NCBI GenBank assembly: GCA_902780505.1
Contig: CACZFN010000002.1
Location: forward strand, 62,001-126,000
Length of the DNA stretch: 64,000 bases
From: an uncultured Ruminococcus sp.
GTDB lineage: Bacteria > Bacillota > Clostridia > Oscillospirales > Ruminococcaceae
Reading direction: 5' to 3'
The notes beneath the pieces are model-generated. The model ran no database searches. It was given only the letters and a program-made list of their open reading frames with translations, and was not told the origin of the DNA. The position numbers and the translations under genes were made by a program. This document shows, piece by piece, positions 18,231 to 27,520 of the stretch. Each line of letters begins with the position of its first letter. Position 1 is the first letter of the stretch.

Positions 18231-18315
18231 ACTATTTTAAAATGCTTTTTATCCATTATCCCCGCAGGCCTGACGATTTTTCAAAATCCTCCCATTTTAC
18301 GGGCTTTCCCGATGT

Positions 18316-18333
18316 GGTAGGGGTTTCCCTACC
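18316..18333. promoter_or_regulatory. candidate operator of the LuxR regulator, with -10 box at 18364-18369
   Basis: The palindrome GGTAGGG-GTTT-CCCTACC is centred about 42 bp upstream of a TATAAT box at 18364-18369. No -35 hexamer at normal distance is seen (TTGTAT at 18345-18350 leaves only 13 nt), as expected for an activator-dependent promoter. Binding by the neighbouring LuxR protein is inference. Confidence 0.5.
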
Positions 18334-18417
18334 TTTACACATACTTGTATAGTATGCTATGATTATAATGGCTTATTGTATAAATTTGCTATTCTCACAT
18401 AAACGGAGGGATGAAGA

Positions 18418-21400
18418 ATGAGATCGAGTTTTTCAAAACGGGCTCTGTCAATGATGCTGGCGATGCTTATGTTCATAAGCCTGATGCCCGCATCTGTATT
18501 GACAGCTTCGGCAGGCAGTCAGGAATGGCTCGAAGCCACATGGTATGACAACAACCGTATGGAGGACTACGGCTACGGAACAAACGACGGTTACCTGACC
18601 AGAAATTCGTCGGGCGGGGTTGATATGTCTGTTTCCGCATTCGTTTCCATAGCGGGAAATGATACCATCAAGGGCATCTATATGGTCGACGCCAAGACTA
18701 AGGCTCAGAAGTATGATCTAAGGTCATACGGCGGAGATGACCAGTGTCAGGTATTTTCCTACGACAACCCCGACACCGGAAAAACTGAGTACGGCCTGGA
18801 TATCTGGATCCAGAATATCGCTATACCCAGTGTTGCAGCAGGAGATTACAGGCTGAAAGTAGTCACAAGCAGGGAAACCTTCTACTCAGAAGCCTATTCA
18901 GACGAGTATTACAGCACTGACGGCATTGTTCATGTTGTCAATGCAAGTGACCTTAAACAGCCGCCCACTATAACCACGACTTCTCTGCCCGAAGCCAGGA
19001 AGGGCGCAGCTTATTCGGGCAAGCTTGAAGCGACTGCTATGTACGGCGGGGCTATAACCTGGGATGCCCAGGGACTTCCCGACGGACTCAGCCTTAACAC
19101 CTCAACAGGTGCTATAACGGGCAAAGCGAAGACTGTCGGCAGCTATTCGTTCAAGGTAACTGCCACCGAAAAGGGCGGCAATTCCGCGGGCAAGTTCTTC
19201 ACTATCAATGTAAAAGATGTTGATCCGCCAAAGATAACTACAAACTCACTGCCCTCGGGCAAGGTGGCTGTGGACTATTCTGCTTCTTTAGCGGCAACGC
19301 CTGCCGCTGCGGGCAAGGCTGTTACATGGAGTATCGCAAAGGGCGGACTGCCCGAAGGCCTTACACTCAGCAAGGACGGTACGGTCTCGGGCAGGCCTTC
19401 AGTCAAAGGCAGCTACAGCTTTACTGTACGTGCTTCCGAAGCTGACGGCGGGACTGCTGACAAGGAGTTTACTGTCACAATAGCTACAGATCCGCCTGTT
19501 ATCACCACAAAGCAGCTTGCTGACGGCACGGTGGACGAGAAATACTCAGCTAAAGCAGAGGCGGCGCCTTATGTTGCAGGAAAGGCTGTCACATGGAATG
19601 CCACAGGACTGCCTTACGGTCTTTCTATAAACGCTGAAACAGGCGTTATATCGGGCACCCCGTCAACCGCGGGCAGCTACAGCGCGACCATTACCGCTTC
19701 GGAGGAAGACGGAGAGAGCGCAAGCAAGACGTTTGATATCACTATTGCAAACAAGCCGCTGGCACTTGACGGCAGCAATGCCCCCCAGATAGTTTTATCA
19801 TATGTGGGAGATTCCCTTCTGCGCAAGCAGGGCGAATACAGTGTGTTTTTGTATACCAACCGCGGCTTTGAAGCTGACGAAACGGCTTCGGGCATTATGC
19901 GCTATACAGACAAAAACGGTGCTGAAAAGACTCTAGACTTTAACATGACTGTCTACACTTACAGCAGCTATGCCTATTATAGAAGCGAACTCCCCGCTGA
20001 TGTCAAGAGCGTGGACGGCGTTGATATTTACCTTAACGGTGATAAGGTATACAGCAAGGAGATAAAGCTTGACGTTGCCCCGACTATGACAATTTCCTTT
20101 GATGGGGAGATCACCTCGGGCGCAAGGCCTTATCTGTATGTCAAGAACGCAGACGGATACGTTGTATATCAATCTTATATAGATAGCACAACAACACCTG
20201 TAACGCTTAAAAACATAGCCCCCGGCGGGTACACCCTTGAAGCTGTGGCATATGTAGGTGATTATGGCAATATGACGTTTGGTTCTGAGGAGATAGCACT
20301 CCAAAGCGGAATTGACAGCCATGTCACCCTGAAACTCACAGATCACAGGGCAAATAGAGTGTATGCCAGAGCGACAGCAGACGGATCGAACGTTTCCTGG
20401 TGGGGCAAGAGCTATAAATGGTACTCAGACGCTGACGGCAAGCAGCTTCTCAGCGAGGCTGACAACTATACCGTACTTGACGATGAAACGGTATATCTGC
20501 GTGCAGTACCAAAGGAGAGCTATGCCGTACAGTATGCCGAAAGCGATCTTATCAAGGTAACACTTGACAGTGAGAGAGAAATAAGCGTACCTTTTATAAA
20601 AAGGCCGAGCATAACTATAACGGGTTCCGTCAAGGCTGAGGATCTTTCGGGCGGAAGCTACGGCGATGATTTCTGGTATTACCGGATAGATATATCCAGA
20701 CCGGGTGAAAACAGTGCTATGGTAATTGAGTCAAAGACATTCCGGCCGGAGGCGCAGTATTCTGTTGACGGTATAACCGAGGGCACTGTTATCACTGCGG
20801 GCATTTACGGCGAGTATCACAAGACAGTCAGCTATACCGTAAATGCAAAGGACATCAGGGCAGGAAGCCTTTCCAAGAACTTTAATGTTCCGCTTCAGGA
20901 GGGGCGTATCTATCTTGATGTGACCGTTGCAGAGCCTGACGGGAGTAACAGACGGGGACGAATAATTGATTTCCGTAAGGTAAAGGTCACCAAGGCAGAC
21001 GGCACTGAACTGGCGGCTAAGATCACAGAAAGCGCTGTCACGGTCTTAGACACCGATCAGATAAAGGAAGGCGACAGGCTGACCGTTTACGCCGAGGGCT
21101 GGCCGGAAGCCTTCGGCCCCGAATATGAAGGCACCGCCACAGTCACAGTCCGGAAGGACAGCGAGGGTAAGCTTTATGCTAAAGGCGGGCTTGACTTTGT
21201 TCACCGCAGGACGGTATATCTTAACCTTCGCAGACCTATGAACGGGGCTTTGCAGCTGCTTGTCTACAACGGCAAGGGCGAGCTTATAATAAACAGGGAC
21301 GATTATTTCAACAGCAGAGCCGGCGACCAGAGTGGTTGGTCAGGAGGACTGCTGCCCGATAAGTATACCTTTGTGGCTGTGAACAGAGAGTATTTCAGCA

Positions 21401-24400
21401 CACTGCTGCCCGGGGATTACGACACCGCAGCAGAGGGCATGGCGCTAAAACACAGCGGCTATACCACAATAGATGTCACAAACGAAAACCAAAAAGCCGG
21501 CACTATCACCATGACTGCCGAAACCTCAGCGTTCAAAGGGCAGGGCAAGGTAAATCAGGATATCTCAAAGGTGACAATGTCAAAGACATGGGGTGGGTTT
21601 ATCACCGTAGATGTTGACGTTATCCCGGCTGAAGGCTTCAAGCCTGACGACAGCGTGACGATCCGCCTGATGACCAACCAGCCGCAGGATAGTCAGGGTA
21701 TGGGATATGTAAACACCTATGCTCTGTCGGTCAACGGAACACCCATTCAGATAGACCGCTGGGGCGGCACAAACGGCATCATACAGCAGGACGGCAGCAT
21801 AACTCTGACATTGGGCAAGGAACAGCTTGAGGCTTTAGGCGGCTTCCCTATGACTGTTTCGACTGTTATCAGCCAGACCGAATTTGAGAGCATGAGCTGC
21901 TATGCTTTCTTGCAGTATGATGAAAACAGGCAGCTGCACACCGACCTGATAGGCTCATTTGAGCAGGACCTTGCAGTTATAAGCCTTGAAGCCCCACCTG
22001 ATACAGCAGACGGCACATTCACCGTTTACGGGCAGGCTATGCCGTCAACCAAGGGAATCCAGGGATATGCACAGGATAAGCAGCAGGATTACAATATTGT
22101 TATCTACTGCAACGGCGCACCTGTCGGCAAAACCACAACAGACTACAGAGGTCAGTACAAGGCAAAGGTGAGCGTAGACACATCAGTGTTCGGGGAATAT
22201 GACTCTATGGAATTCACCGCAGCAGGCGTGTATGACGACGGCAGTTTTGCAAGAACATCTGATACCGCACCGGTGCTCTACACACCCGGTGACGGTGTGC
22301 TGAACAAGTACGAGCTTTTCTGGGAGAACCACGAGGGCTATGCCGAAAAGGGATGGATGAATAGCATGGTCATCTGGGACGACGGTGATCCCGTAAGCCG
22401 GGACCGGAGCTGGTACAGAAGCGCAGGCAGCAATGAAAAGGCGGGCGTTCAGTGGAAAATGACATTTGACAACCCCGGACAGATAGCTGCGGCAGCTGTC
22501 AACATACCGAGAAACGGATATTTGATGATAATTGATGCCGTCAGACAAGAAGACGGCACATGGCTCACACCTCTGACTTATATTCCGGGCTCTGCACCGG
22601 ACGGGGCTTATGTGTCATATTCTGTAAAGACAAGACCAGACCACATTTCAAAGGACGAGCAGGAAAGCTATACCGAAGCACAGCTGAAAAGAGTCTATGA
22701 CAGGCTCGAAAGCACAGACCTTATATCTGACCTGACAGTTGTGGATGAGGACCTGTTCTTTGACCTTAAAGGAAAAACTGCAAAGATACCTGTTTCCATA
22801 ACACAGAATACACTAAACTGGGATCAGGACGAAGCCGATGACCTTATGCTGTTTGAAACACCTGCATTCAGCTACGGTGAGGAAACAGGCGATCTTGCAC
22901 CGAATGTTGTTCTTTATCAGGAGGGCTGGTTCAATGCAGCCTATCAGGACGGTTTTGAGGGTGATGAAGATCTGTTCGGAGTAATGACCATCAAGAGATA
23001 TGATGAAAGCTTCGGTACAGTTTTCAGGCAGACAATAATGACTGCGACACGCACAGTTAAACTCACCTGGGATCTTGCACAAAAGAAGAAGTACATCACC
23101 GTTATCGATATCGGCGGAAATGTTCTTCACAATCCTTCATCTGACAAGGAACTTGACAAGAAGATAGCAGGCAATGTTACCATAAACGACGAACAGAAGA
23201 ACTTAGCAGTATCATCAGGCTATGCACAGCAGATATATGATATCTGGACAGCCTTCTACAGCCAGTATGCAAACGCTGTAACTCAGGCAGCAACAGCTGA
23301 AAAGAACGGTGAAACCATTACTGACAAGGCAACAGTAAAGTCTGTTAATGTGAACGAGATCGCAAGTATTGGATACACTTATATCTTAGCATATGCCTCC
23401 GGAAGCCTTAAAGCGGGCGCCAAGGGATTAAAGTTCAAGAAACCGGAGAAAAAATGGGATTGGGACGCTATAAGGGATGCCGCTGATAAGTTAAAGGAAG
23501 CCAAAGAAACAGGCGACGACATGGCTGAGTGGATGCAGGAGATCGACGTTACCAGTGAGGAGATCGAGCAGCTTCACAGGTTCCTGAAAGACAACTACTG
23601 CCTGCAGCTGCTTTATAAGACGTATTCTTCAAACGGCGATCCCGGACCGTTTGATATAGTGCCGGAAATACGCCAGATGTTCGGTGAGCGCATGACACAG
23701 GAAGTCAAGAACGCACTTGACACAGCTACCGAGTTTGGAAAAGATTTTTCCGAGAAGGGTATCAAGGCCGCATGGGACAAGGTAGTTGAAAGCATTGATC
23801 CGGGAAAATATACCGAAGACAAGTTCAAGCAGGACGTTCGTGAATACGCATGGGGGCGCAAGTCAAAGAGCCTGGGAAGGCGGCTATATCTTGCAGCAAG
23901 ATATGCCGAGAAATACGAGCGCAATTTCAACAACGGCGGGCTATGCTCAGAGGGTATCAACTGGAAGAACTGGCCAAAGAAAATATACGATCCCGATGCA
24001 TGGGACAGCTATGATGACCGTGAGCGTGAGAGCAGGCTGCTCGATCGCTACCGCAATAAGATGATGACACCCGTAAACTACAGCAAGGTAAGTGCACCCT
24101 CAGGGCCAAAGGGAAGGTATGATCCCTCAGGGTATATTTACGAGGCAGTTCCGAGCAACCGTGTCAAAGGCGCTGAAGTTACTCTATATACCCTGTACGG
24201 AAGCGTTGATGCTGCAAGAAACGATCACGGCGCGGCAACAGGTCTTTCAGGCGGTACAGCTATCGTTGCAGACTCAAATGAATTCGGCATAGAGCCTAAC
24301 CCGCAGACTACAGGCGATGACGGGCGCTATCAGTGGTTCGTACCCGAAGGCTGGTGGAGAGTAAAGGTCACAGCCGAGGGCTATGAAGACGCAGACACAG

Positions 24401-25788
24401 GCAGCAGCAAGGACTTCGGCCTTGACGCTGTCAGAAACAGCACAGACGGCTTTTACTATATGCCTGTTCTGCCTGTTCAGCTTGATGTGAATATCCCTCT
24501 TGTAAGCTATGAAGCACCAAAGGTAAAGAGCATCAAGGCTACCACTCTGGGCATTGAGGTGGTATTTGACAAATATATGAATGAAAGCACACTCAGGAAT
24601 ACAAACTTCACGCTTCTTGTAAACGGCAGGCCTGTGGACTTTACCATTACAAAAATCGACAGCGAAAAGAGCAGCACAGATGAAAAAGCACCGAGCTACA
24701 CAAGCGATCTGCTTCTTACCTATAAGAATTCAGCAGAGGGTGACAAGATACAGCTTGCAGTTGAAAACCTTGTAGAAAGCTACGCAGGCGTTCAGATGGA
24801 CGAGCGCTATGACAGCGGCGAGCTTACAGTTACTAAACCAGAGCAGGTGAAAAAGCCCGCAGCAGATGTTGAAGCAGGCGAAGTTGAGAAGAACACGGGC
24901 GTGATACTTTCCACACAGACAAAGGGAGCTGTTATAAGATACACAACAGACGGCAGCGAGCCTGATGAAAACAGCACCGTTTACAGCTCAGCCATTTTCA
25001 TTACCGGGGATATGACGATCAAGGCAAAGGCATTCAGAACGGGCATGATCCCAAGCGATACACTGACTGTAAGCTATACAGTCAAGGCTGATATCATAGT
25101 CCCCGCAAAGGCAGAAGCCACTATGAACGGCAAAGCCGTCAAAGATAATGATACAGTTCCAAAGGGCTATCTGACACTTACCACATCAACGCCCGGTGCA
25201 GTCATCTACTACACCACTAACGGCATATGCCCGAAGGACGATCCGGATCATATTCTTTACACAGGACCTATCTATCTCGAAGCGGGAACATACTTCTTCC
25301 GCATACGTTCCAATTTAGACGGAGTATGGTCTGACGGGCTTCCGCTTCACCTGACAGTTACTGACGGCAATGTTTACACAGTCACCTTTGACACTGACGG
25401 CGGTTCGGCAGTGGCCGAACAGACTGTTGAAGAAGGCAAAAAGGCCGTAAAGCCTGAAAACCCGACAAAAGACGGTTTCACATTCGCAGGTTGGTACAGG
25501 GATAAAGACCTGACACAGGAATTCGACTTTGACGAGCCCATAACCGCAGACACTACCGTATATGCAAAATGGGCAAAGAAGACCGATCCCGACAGTGATA
25601 AGCCCGATACAAAGGACAATGATCCTGACAAGAAAAACAACGAGCCTGAGCAGGCGCCGGGCAACACTGTCAACCCCGCCGGCAGCCCGAAAACGGGTAA
25701 TAAAGACGGAATGATATTTGGGGTGATGATAGTTTCGATAATCGGCATTATGTCTGCTCTGCGAAAAAGGCGCAGGGAACACAAATAA
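18418..25788 (+). CDS. giant modular cell-surface protein with sortase-like anchor
   Basis: This 2456-residue secreted protein has a signal peptide (residues 1-33, ending ASA-GS). Three putative-Ig/cadherin-like (He_PIG) repeats lie at about 184-266, 271-358 and 360-446. A long unassigned middle follows, including a helical region near 1650-1750. A CarboxypepD_reg-like module (about 1915-2001), an SbsA/Ig-like module (about 2025-2128), two chitobiase C-terminal-like repeats (about 2148-2223 and 2231-2316) and one InlB/Listeria-Bacteroides repeat (about 2320-2386) come next. The end has SPKTG (2423-2427), a hydrophobic segment and RKRRREHK, a sortase-substrate layout with an atypical first residue. 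No catalytic domain was recognised; an adhesin or scaffold is the most cautious reading. The GGAGG site is 8 nt before ATG. Confidence 0.87.
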   Translation: MRSSFSKRALSMMLAMLMFISLMPASVLTASAGSQEWLEATWYDNNRMEDYGYGTNDGYLTRNSSGGVDMSVSAFVSIAGNDTIKGIYMVDAKTKAQKYDLRSYGGDDQCQVFSYDNPDTGKTEYGLDIWIQNIAIPSVAAGDYRLKVVTSRETFYSEAYSDEYYSTDGIVHVVNASDLKQPPTITTTSLPEARKGAAYSGKLEATAMYGGAITWDAQGLPDGLSLNTSTGAITGKAKTVGSYSFKVTATEKGGNSAGKFFTINVKDVDPPKITTNSLPSGKVAVDYSASLAATPAAAGKAVTWSIAKGGLPEGLTLSKDGTVSGRPSVKGSYSFTVRASEADGGTADKEFTVTIATDPPVITTKQLADGTVDEKYSAKAEAAPYVAGKAVTWNATGLPYGLSINAETGVISGTPSTAGSYSATITASEEDGESASKTFDITIANKPLALDGSNAPQIVLSYVGDSLLRKQGEYSVFLYTNRGFEADETASGIMRYTDKNGAEKTLDFNMTVYTYSSYAYYRSELPADVKSVDGVDIYLNGDKVYSKEIKLDVAPTMTISFDGEITSGARPYLYVKNADGYVVYQSYIDSTTTPVTLKNIAPGGYTLEAVAYVGDYGNMTFGSEEIALQSGIDSHVTLKLTDHRANRVYARATADGSNVSWWGKSYKWYSDADGKQLLSEADNYTVLDDETVYLRAVPKESYAVQYAESDLIKVTLDSEREISVPFIKRPSITITGSVKAEDLSGGSYGDDFWYYRIDISRPGENSAMVIESKTFRPEAQYSVDGITEGTVITAGIYGEYHKTVSYTVNAKDIRAGSLSKNFNVPLQEGRIYLDVTVAEPDGSNRRGRIIDFRKVKVTKADGTELAAKITESAVTVLDTDQIKEGDRLTVYAEGWPEAFGPEYEGTATVTVRKDSEGKLYAKGGLDFVHRRTVYLNLRRPMNGALQLLVYNGKGELIINRDDYFNSRAGDQSGWSGGLLPDKYTFVAVNREYFSTLLPGDYDTAAEGMALKHSGYTTIDVTNENQKAGTITMTAETSAFKGQGKVNQDISKVTMSKTWGGFITVDVDVIPAEGFKPDDSVTIRLMTNQPQDSQGMGYVNTYALSVNGTPIQIDRWGGTNGIIQQDGSITLTLGKEQLEALGGFPMTVSTVISQTEFESMSCYAFLQYDENRQLHTDLIGSFEQDLAVISLEAPPDTADGTFTVYGQAMPSTKGIQGYAQDKQQDYNIVIYCNGAPVGKTTTDYRGQYKAKVSVDTSVFGEYDSMEFTAAGVYDDGSFARTSDTAPVLYTPGDGVLNKYELFWENHEGYAEKGWMNSMVIWDDGDPVSRDRSWYRSAGSNEKAGVQWKMTFDNPGQIAAAAVNIPRNGYLMIIDAVRQEDGTWLTPLTYIPGSAPDGAYVSYSVKTRPDHISKDEQESYTEAQLKRVYDRLESTDLISDLTVVDEDLFFDLKGKTAKIPVSITQNTLNWDQDEADDLMLFETPAFSYGEETGDLAPNVVLYQEGWFNAAYQDGFEGDEDLFGVMTIKRYDESFGTVFRQTIMTATRTVKLTWDLAQKKKYITVIDIGGNVLHNPSSDKELDKKIAGNVTINDEQKNLAVSSGYAQQIYDIWTAFYSQYANAVTQAATAEKNGETITDKATVKSVNVNEIASIGYTYILAYASGSLKAGAKGLKFKKPEKKWDWDAIRDAADKLKEAKETGDDMAEWMQEIDVTSEEIEQLHRFLKDNYCLQLLYKTYSSNGDPGPFDIVPEIRQMFGERMTQEVKNALDTATEFGKDFSEKGIKAAWDKVVESIDPGKYTEDKFKQDVREYAWGRKSKSLGRRLYLAARYAEKYERNFNNGGLCSEGINWKNWPKKIYDPDAWDSYDDRERESRLLDRYRNKMMTPVNYSKVSAPSGPKGRYDPSGYIYEAVPSNRVKGAEVTLYTLYGSVDAARNDHGAATGLSGGTAIVADSNEFGIEPNPQTTGDDGRYQWFVPEGWWRVKVTAEGYEDADTGSSKDFGLDAVRNSTDGFYYMPVLPVQLDVNIPLVSYEAPKVKSIKATTLGIEVVFDKYMNESTLRNTNFTLLVNGRPVDFTITKIDSEKSSTDEKAPSYTSDLLLTYKNSAEGDKIQLAVENLVESYAGVQMDERYDSGELTVTKPEQVKKPAADVEAGEVEKNTGVILSTQTKGAVIRYTTDGSEPDENSTVYSSAIFITGDMTIKAKAFRTGMIPSDTLTVSYTVKADIIVPAKAEATMNGKAVKDNDTVPKGYLTLTTSTPGAVIYYTTNGICPKDDPDHILYTGPIYLEAGTYFFRIRSNLDGVWSDGLPLHLTVTDGNVYTVTFDTDGGSAVAEQTVEEGKKAVKPENPTKDGFTFAGWYRDKDLTQEFDFDEPITADTTVYAKWAKKTDPDSDKPDTKDNDPDKKNNEPEQAPGNTVNPAGSPKTGNKDGMIFGVMIVSIIGIMSALRKRRREHK

Positions 25789-25824
25789 GAAAGTGATACA
25801 GATATTCTGATGTGAACACAAAAT

Positions 25825-25866
25825 AAAATCCCCCCGACAGTCAAAAAAAGCTGTCGGGGGGATTTT
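25825..25866. terminator. strong bidirectional terminator
   Basis: A perfect 16-bp stem, AAAATCCCCCCGACAG and its complement (25825-25840, 25851-25866), with A- and T-runs on both sides, lies between the convergent giant gene and glgA. Confidence 0.92.
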
Positions 25867-25929
25867 ATGCAAGTGGATTGTGAATACAGCTTCGGGTGAT
25901 AATAGTTACCGAAAGTAAAGCTTACGGGT

Positions 25930-27378
25930 TTACTTTTCACCTATAAGCCAGTCATACATCTCTTTGTACTTGCCTGCGCTTGTCTGCCAGGAGAAATCCT
26001 GTTCCATGCCGCGGTACACTATACCGTTCCAGTCATCACGCTTATCTTCGTATACATATTTTGCATACATAAGTGTATTGTACATTTCATGTGCATTATA
26101 ATTTGCAAAGCTGAAGCCCGTACCTGTATTATCAAAGATATTATACGGGTAAACGGTATCCTTGAGCCCGCCTGTTTCACGGACTATCGGCACTGTACCG
26201 TAACGCAGTGACATCAGCTGAGAAAGCCCGCAGGGTTCAAACAGCGACGGCATCAGGAATGCATCACAGCTTGCATAGATCTTATGTGCCATTTCCTCAC
26301 TATAGTAGATATTTGCTGACACTTTACTCGGATACTTGCCAGCAAAGTAACGGAACATATCCTCATACTTATAATCCCCTGTTCCGAGCACTACTACCTG
26401 AACATTCTGCTGACAGATATTCTCCATCATATAGGCTATAAGGTCAAAGCCCTTCTGATCGGTAAGCCTGCTGACAATACCCACAAGGAACTTGTTGTCA
26501 TCAAGTTCAAGGCCAAGTTCTGCCTGAAGTGCACGCTTATTGTTTATCTTTTTCTTGAACACAGTCTTCTTATCGTACTTCTGATTAATAAGCTGATCCT
26601 TTGCCGGATCAAACTCGTCATAGTCGATACCGTTTACAATACCCCTCAGATCATGCTGCCTTGCACGCATAAGTCCGTCAAGCTTCTCACCAAAGAAAGG
26701 TGTCTGTATCTCATTTGCATAGGTCGATGATACAGTTGTGATAGCGTCAGCATAAACAAGGCCGCCCTTTAACATATTGCCGTCCTGCTCAGTCTTTAAC
26801 TTATCTATAGTGAAATAGTAATCGGACAGGCCTGAAAGCCACTTGAACCTCGGAATACCGTCATTGCCCTGGAATTTAAGGTTGTGTATCGTCATAACTG
26901 TCTTTATCCCGCGGAAGAACTCGCCGCCCTGGAAGCTGTCATGGAGGTACACAGGGATAAGACCTGTCTGCCAGTCATGGCAATGGATAAGGTCAGGACG
27001 GAAGCCTATAACAGGCAGTGCCGAAAGAACAGCCCTGTCAAAATACATAAACTTCTCAATATCCCAGTGGTGTTCTGTATAAGGCTTGTCACCCGTGAAA
27101 TAGTATTCGTTATCAAGGAAGTAGAACTTAACGCCTTCATACTCGGTTTCAAGCACGCCGACATACTGACTTCTCCCTGCAAAATCCATATAAAAATGTG
27201 TTACATATTTAAGTTCGTTTTTATACTTTTCCTTCATGCAGGAATACTTAGGCAGGAACACCCTTACATCGTATTCTTTCTTATCAAAGCACTTGGGAAG
27301 TGAGCCCACTACATCAGCAAGGCCGCCTGTTTTTATAAAAGGAACACATTCACTTGACACAAAGAGAATATTTTTCAT
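25930..27378 (-). CDS. glgA: glycogen synthase GlgA (ADP-glucose type, GT5)
   Basis: This 482-residue GT-B enzyme adds glucose from ADP-glucose to the growing alpha-1,4-glucan. The N-terminal KTGGLADVVGSLP loop binds the ADP-glucose phosphates, HDWQTGLIP and TIHNLKFQG are typical GT5 motifs, and the C-terminal nucleotide site includes SLFEPCGLSQL. Length is normal for bacterial GlgA. The ATG follows CGGAGG. It is a single-gene unit; glgB, glgC and glgD are not in the window, but glycogen phosphorylase is encoded at 42.6-45.0 kb. Confidence 0.96.
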   Translation of the reverse strand: MKNILFVSSECVPFIKTGGLADVVGSLPKCFDKKEYDVRVFLPKYSCMKEKYKNELKYVTHFYMDFAGRSQYVGVLETEYEGVKFYFLDNEYYFTGDKPYTEHHWDIEKFMYFDRAVLSALPVIGFRPDLIHCHDWQTGLIPVYLHDSFQGGEFFRGIKTVMTIHNLKFQGNDGIPRFKWLSGLSDYYFTIDKLKTEQDGNMLKGGLVYADAITTVSSTYANEIQTPFFGEKLDGLMRARQHDLRGIVNGIDYDEFDPAKDQLINQKYDKKTVFKKKINNKRALQAELGLELDDNKFLVGIVSRLTDQKGFDLIAYMMENICQQNVQVVVLGTGDYKYEDMFRYFAGKYPSKVSANIYYSEEMAHKIYASCDAFLMPSLFEPCGLSQLMSLRYGTVPIVRETGGLKDTVYPYNIFDNTGTGFSFANYNAHEMYNTLMYAKYVYEDKRDDWNGIVYRGMEQDFSWQTSAGKYKEMYDWLIGEK

Positions 27379-27418
27379 ATTTATTAAGCCTCCGTTCAGG
27401 TCATAATTTTACAAGTTT

Positions 27419-27447
27419 ATTATAACATCTTTATCAGCATAAGTCAA
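27419..27447 (-). promoter_or_regulatory. glgA promoter
   Basis: On the minus strand, TTGACT (27442-27447) and TATAAT (27419-27424) have a 17-nt spacer, 41 nt before the start codon. Confidence 0.8.
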
Positions 27448-27520
27448 TTGTGATATTAACGATTTTACGCCCCTTTTTTTGACTACATAACACAAACTTA
27501 ATCGGTTTGAAGATCAAATC

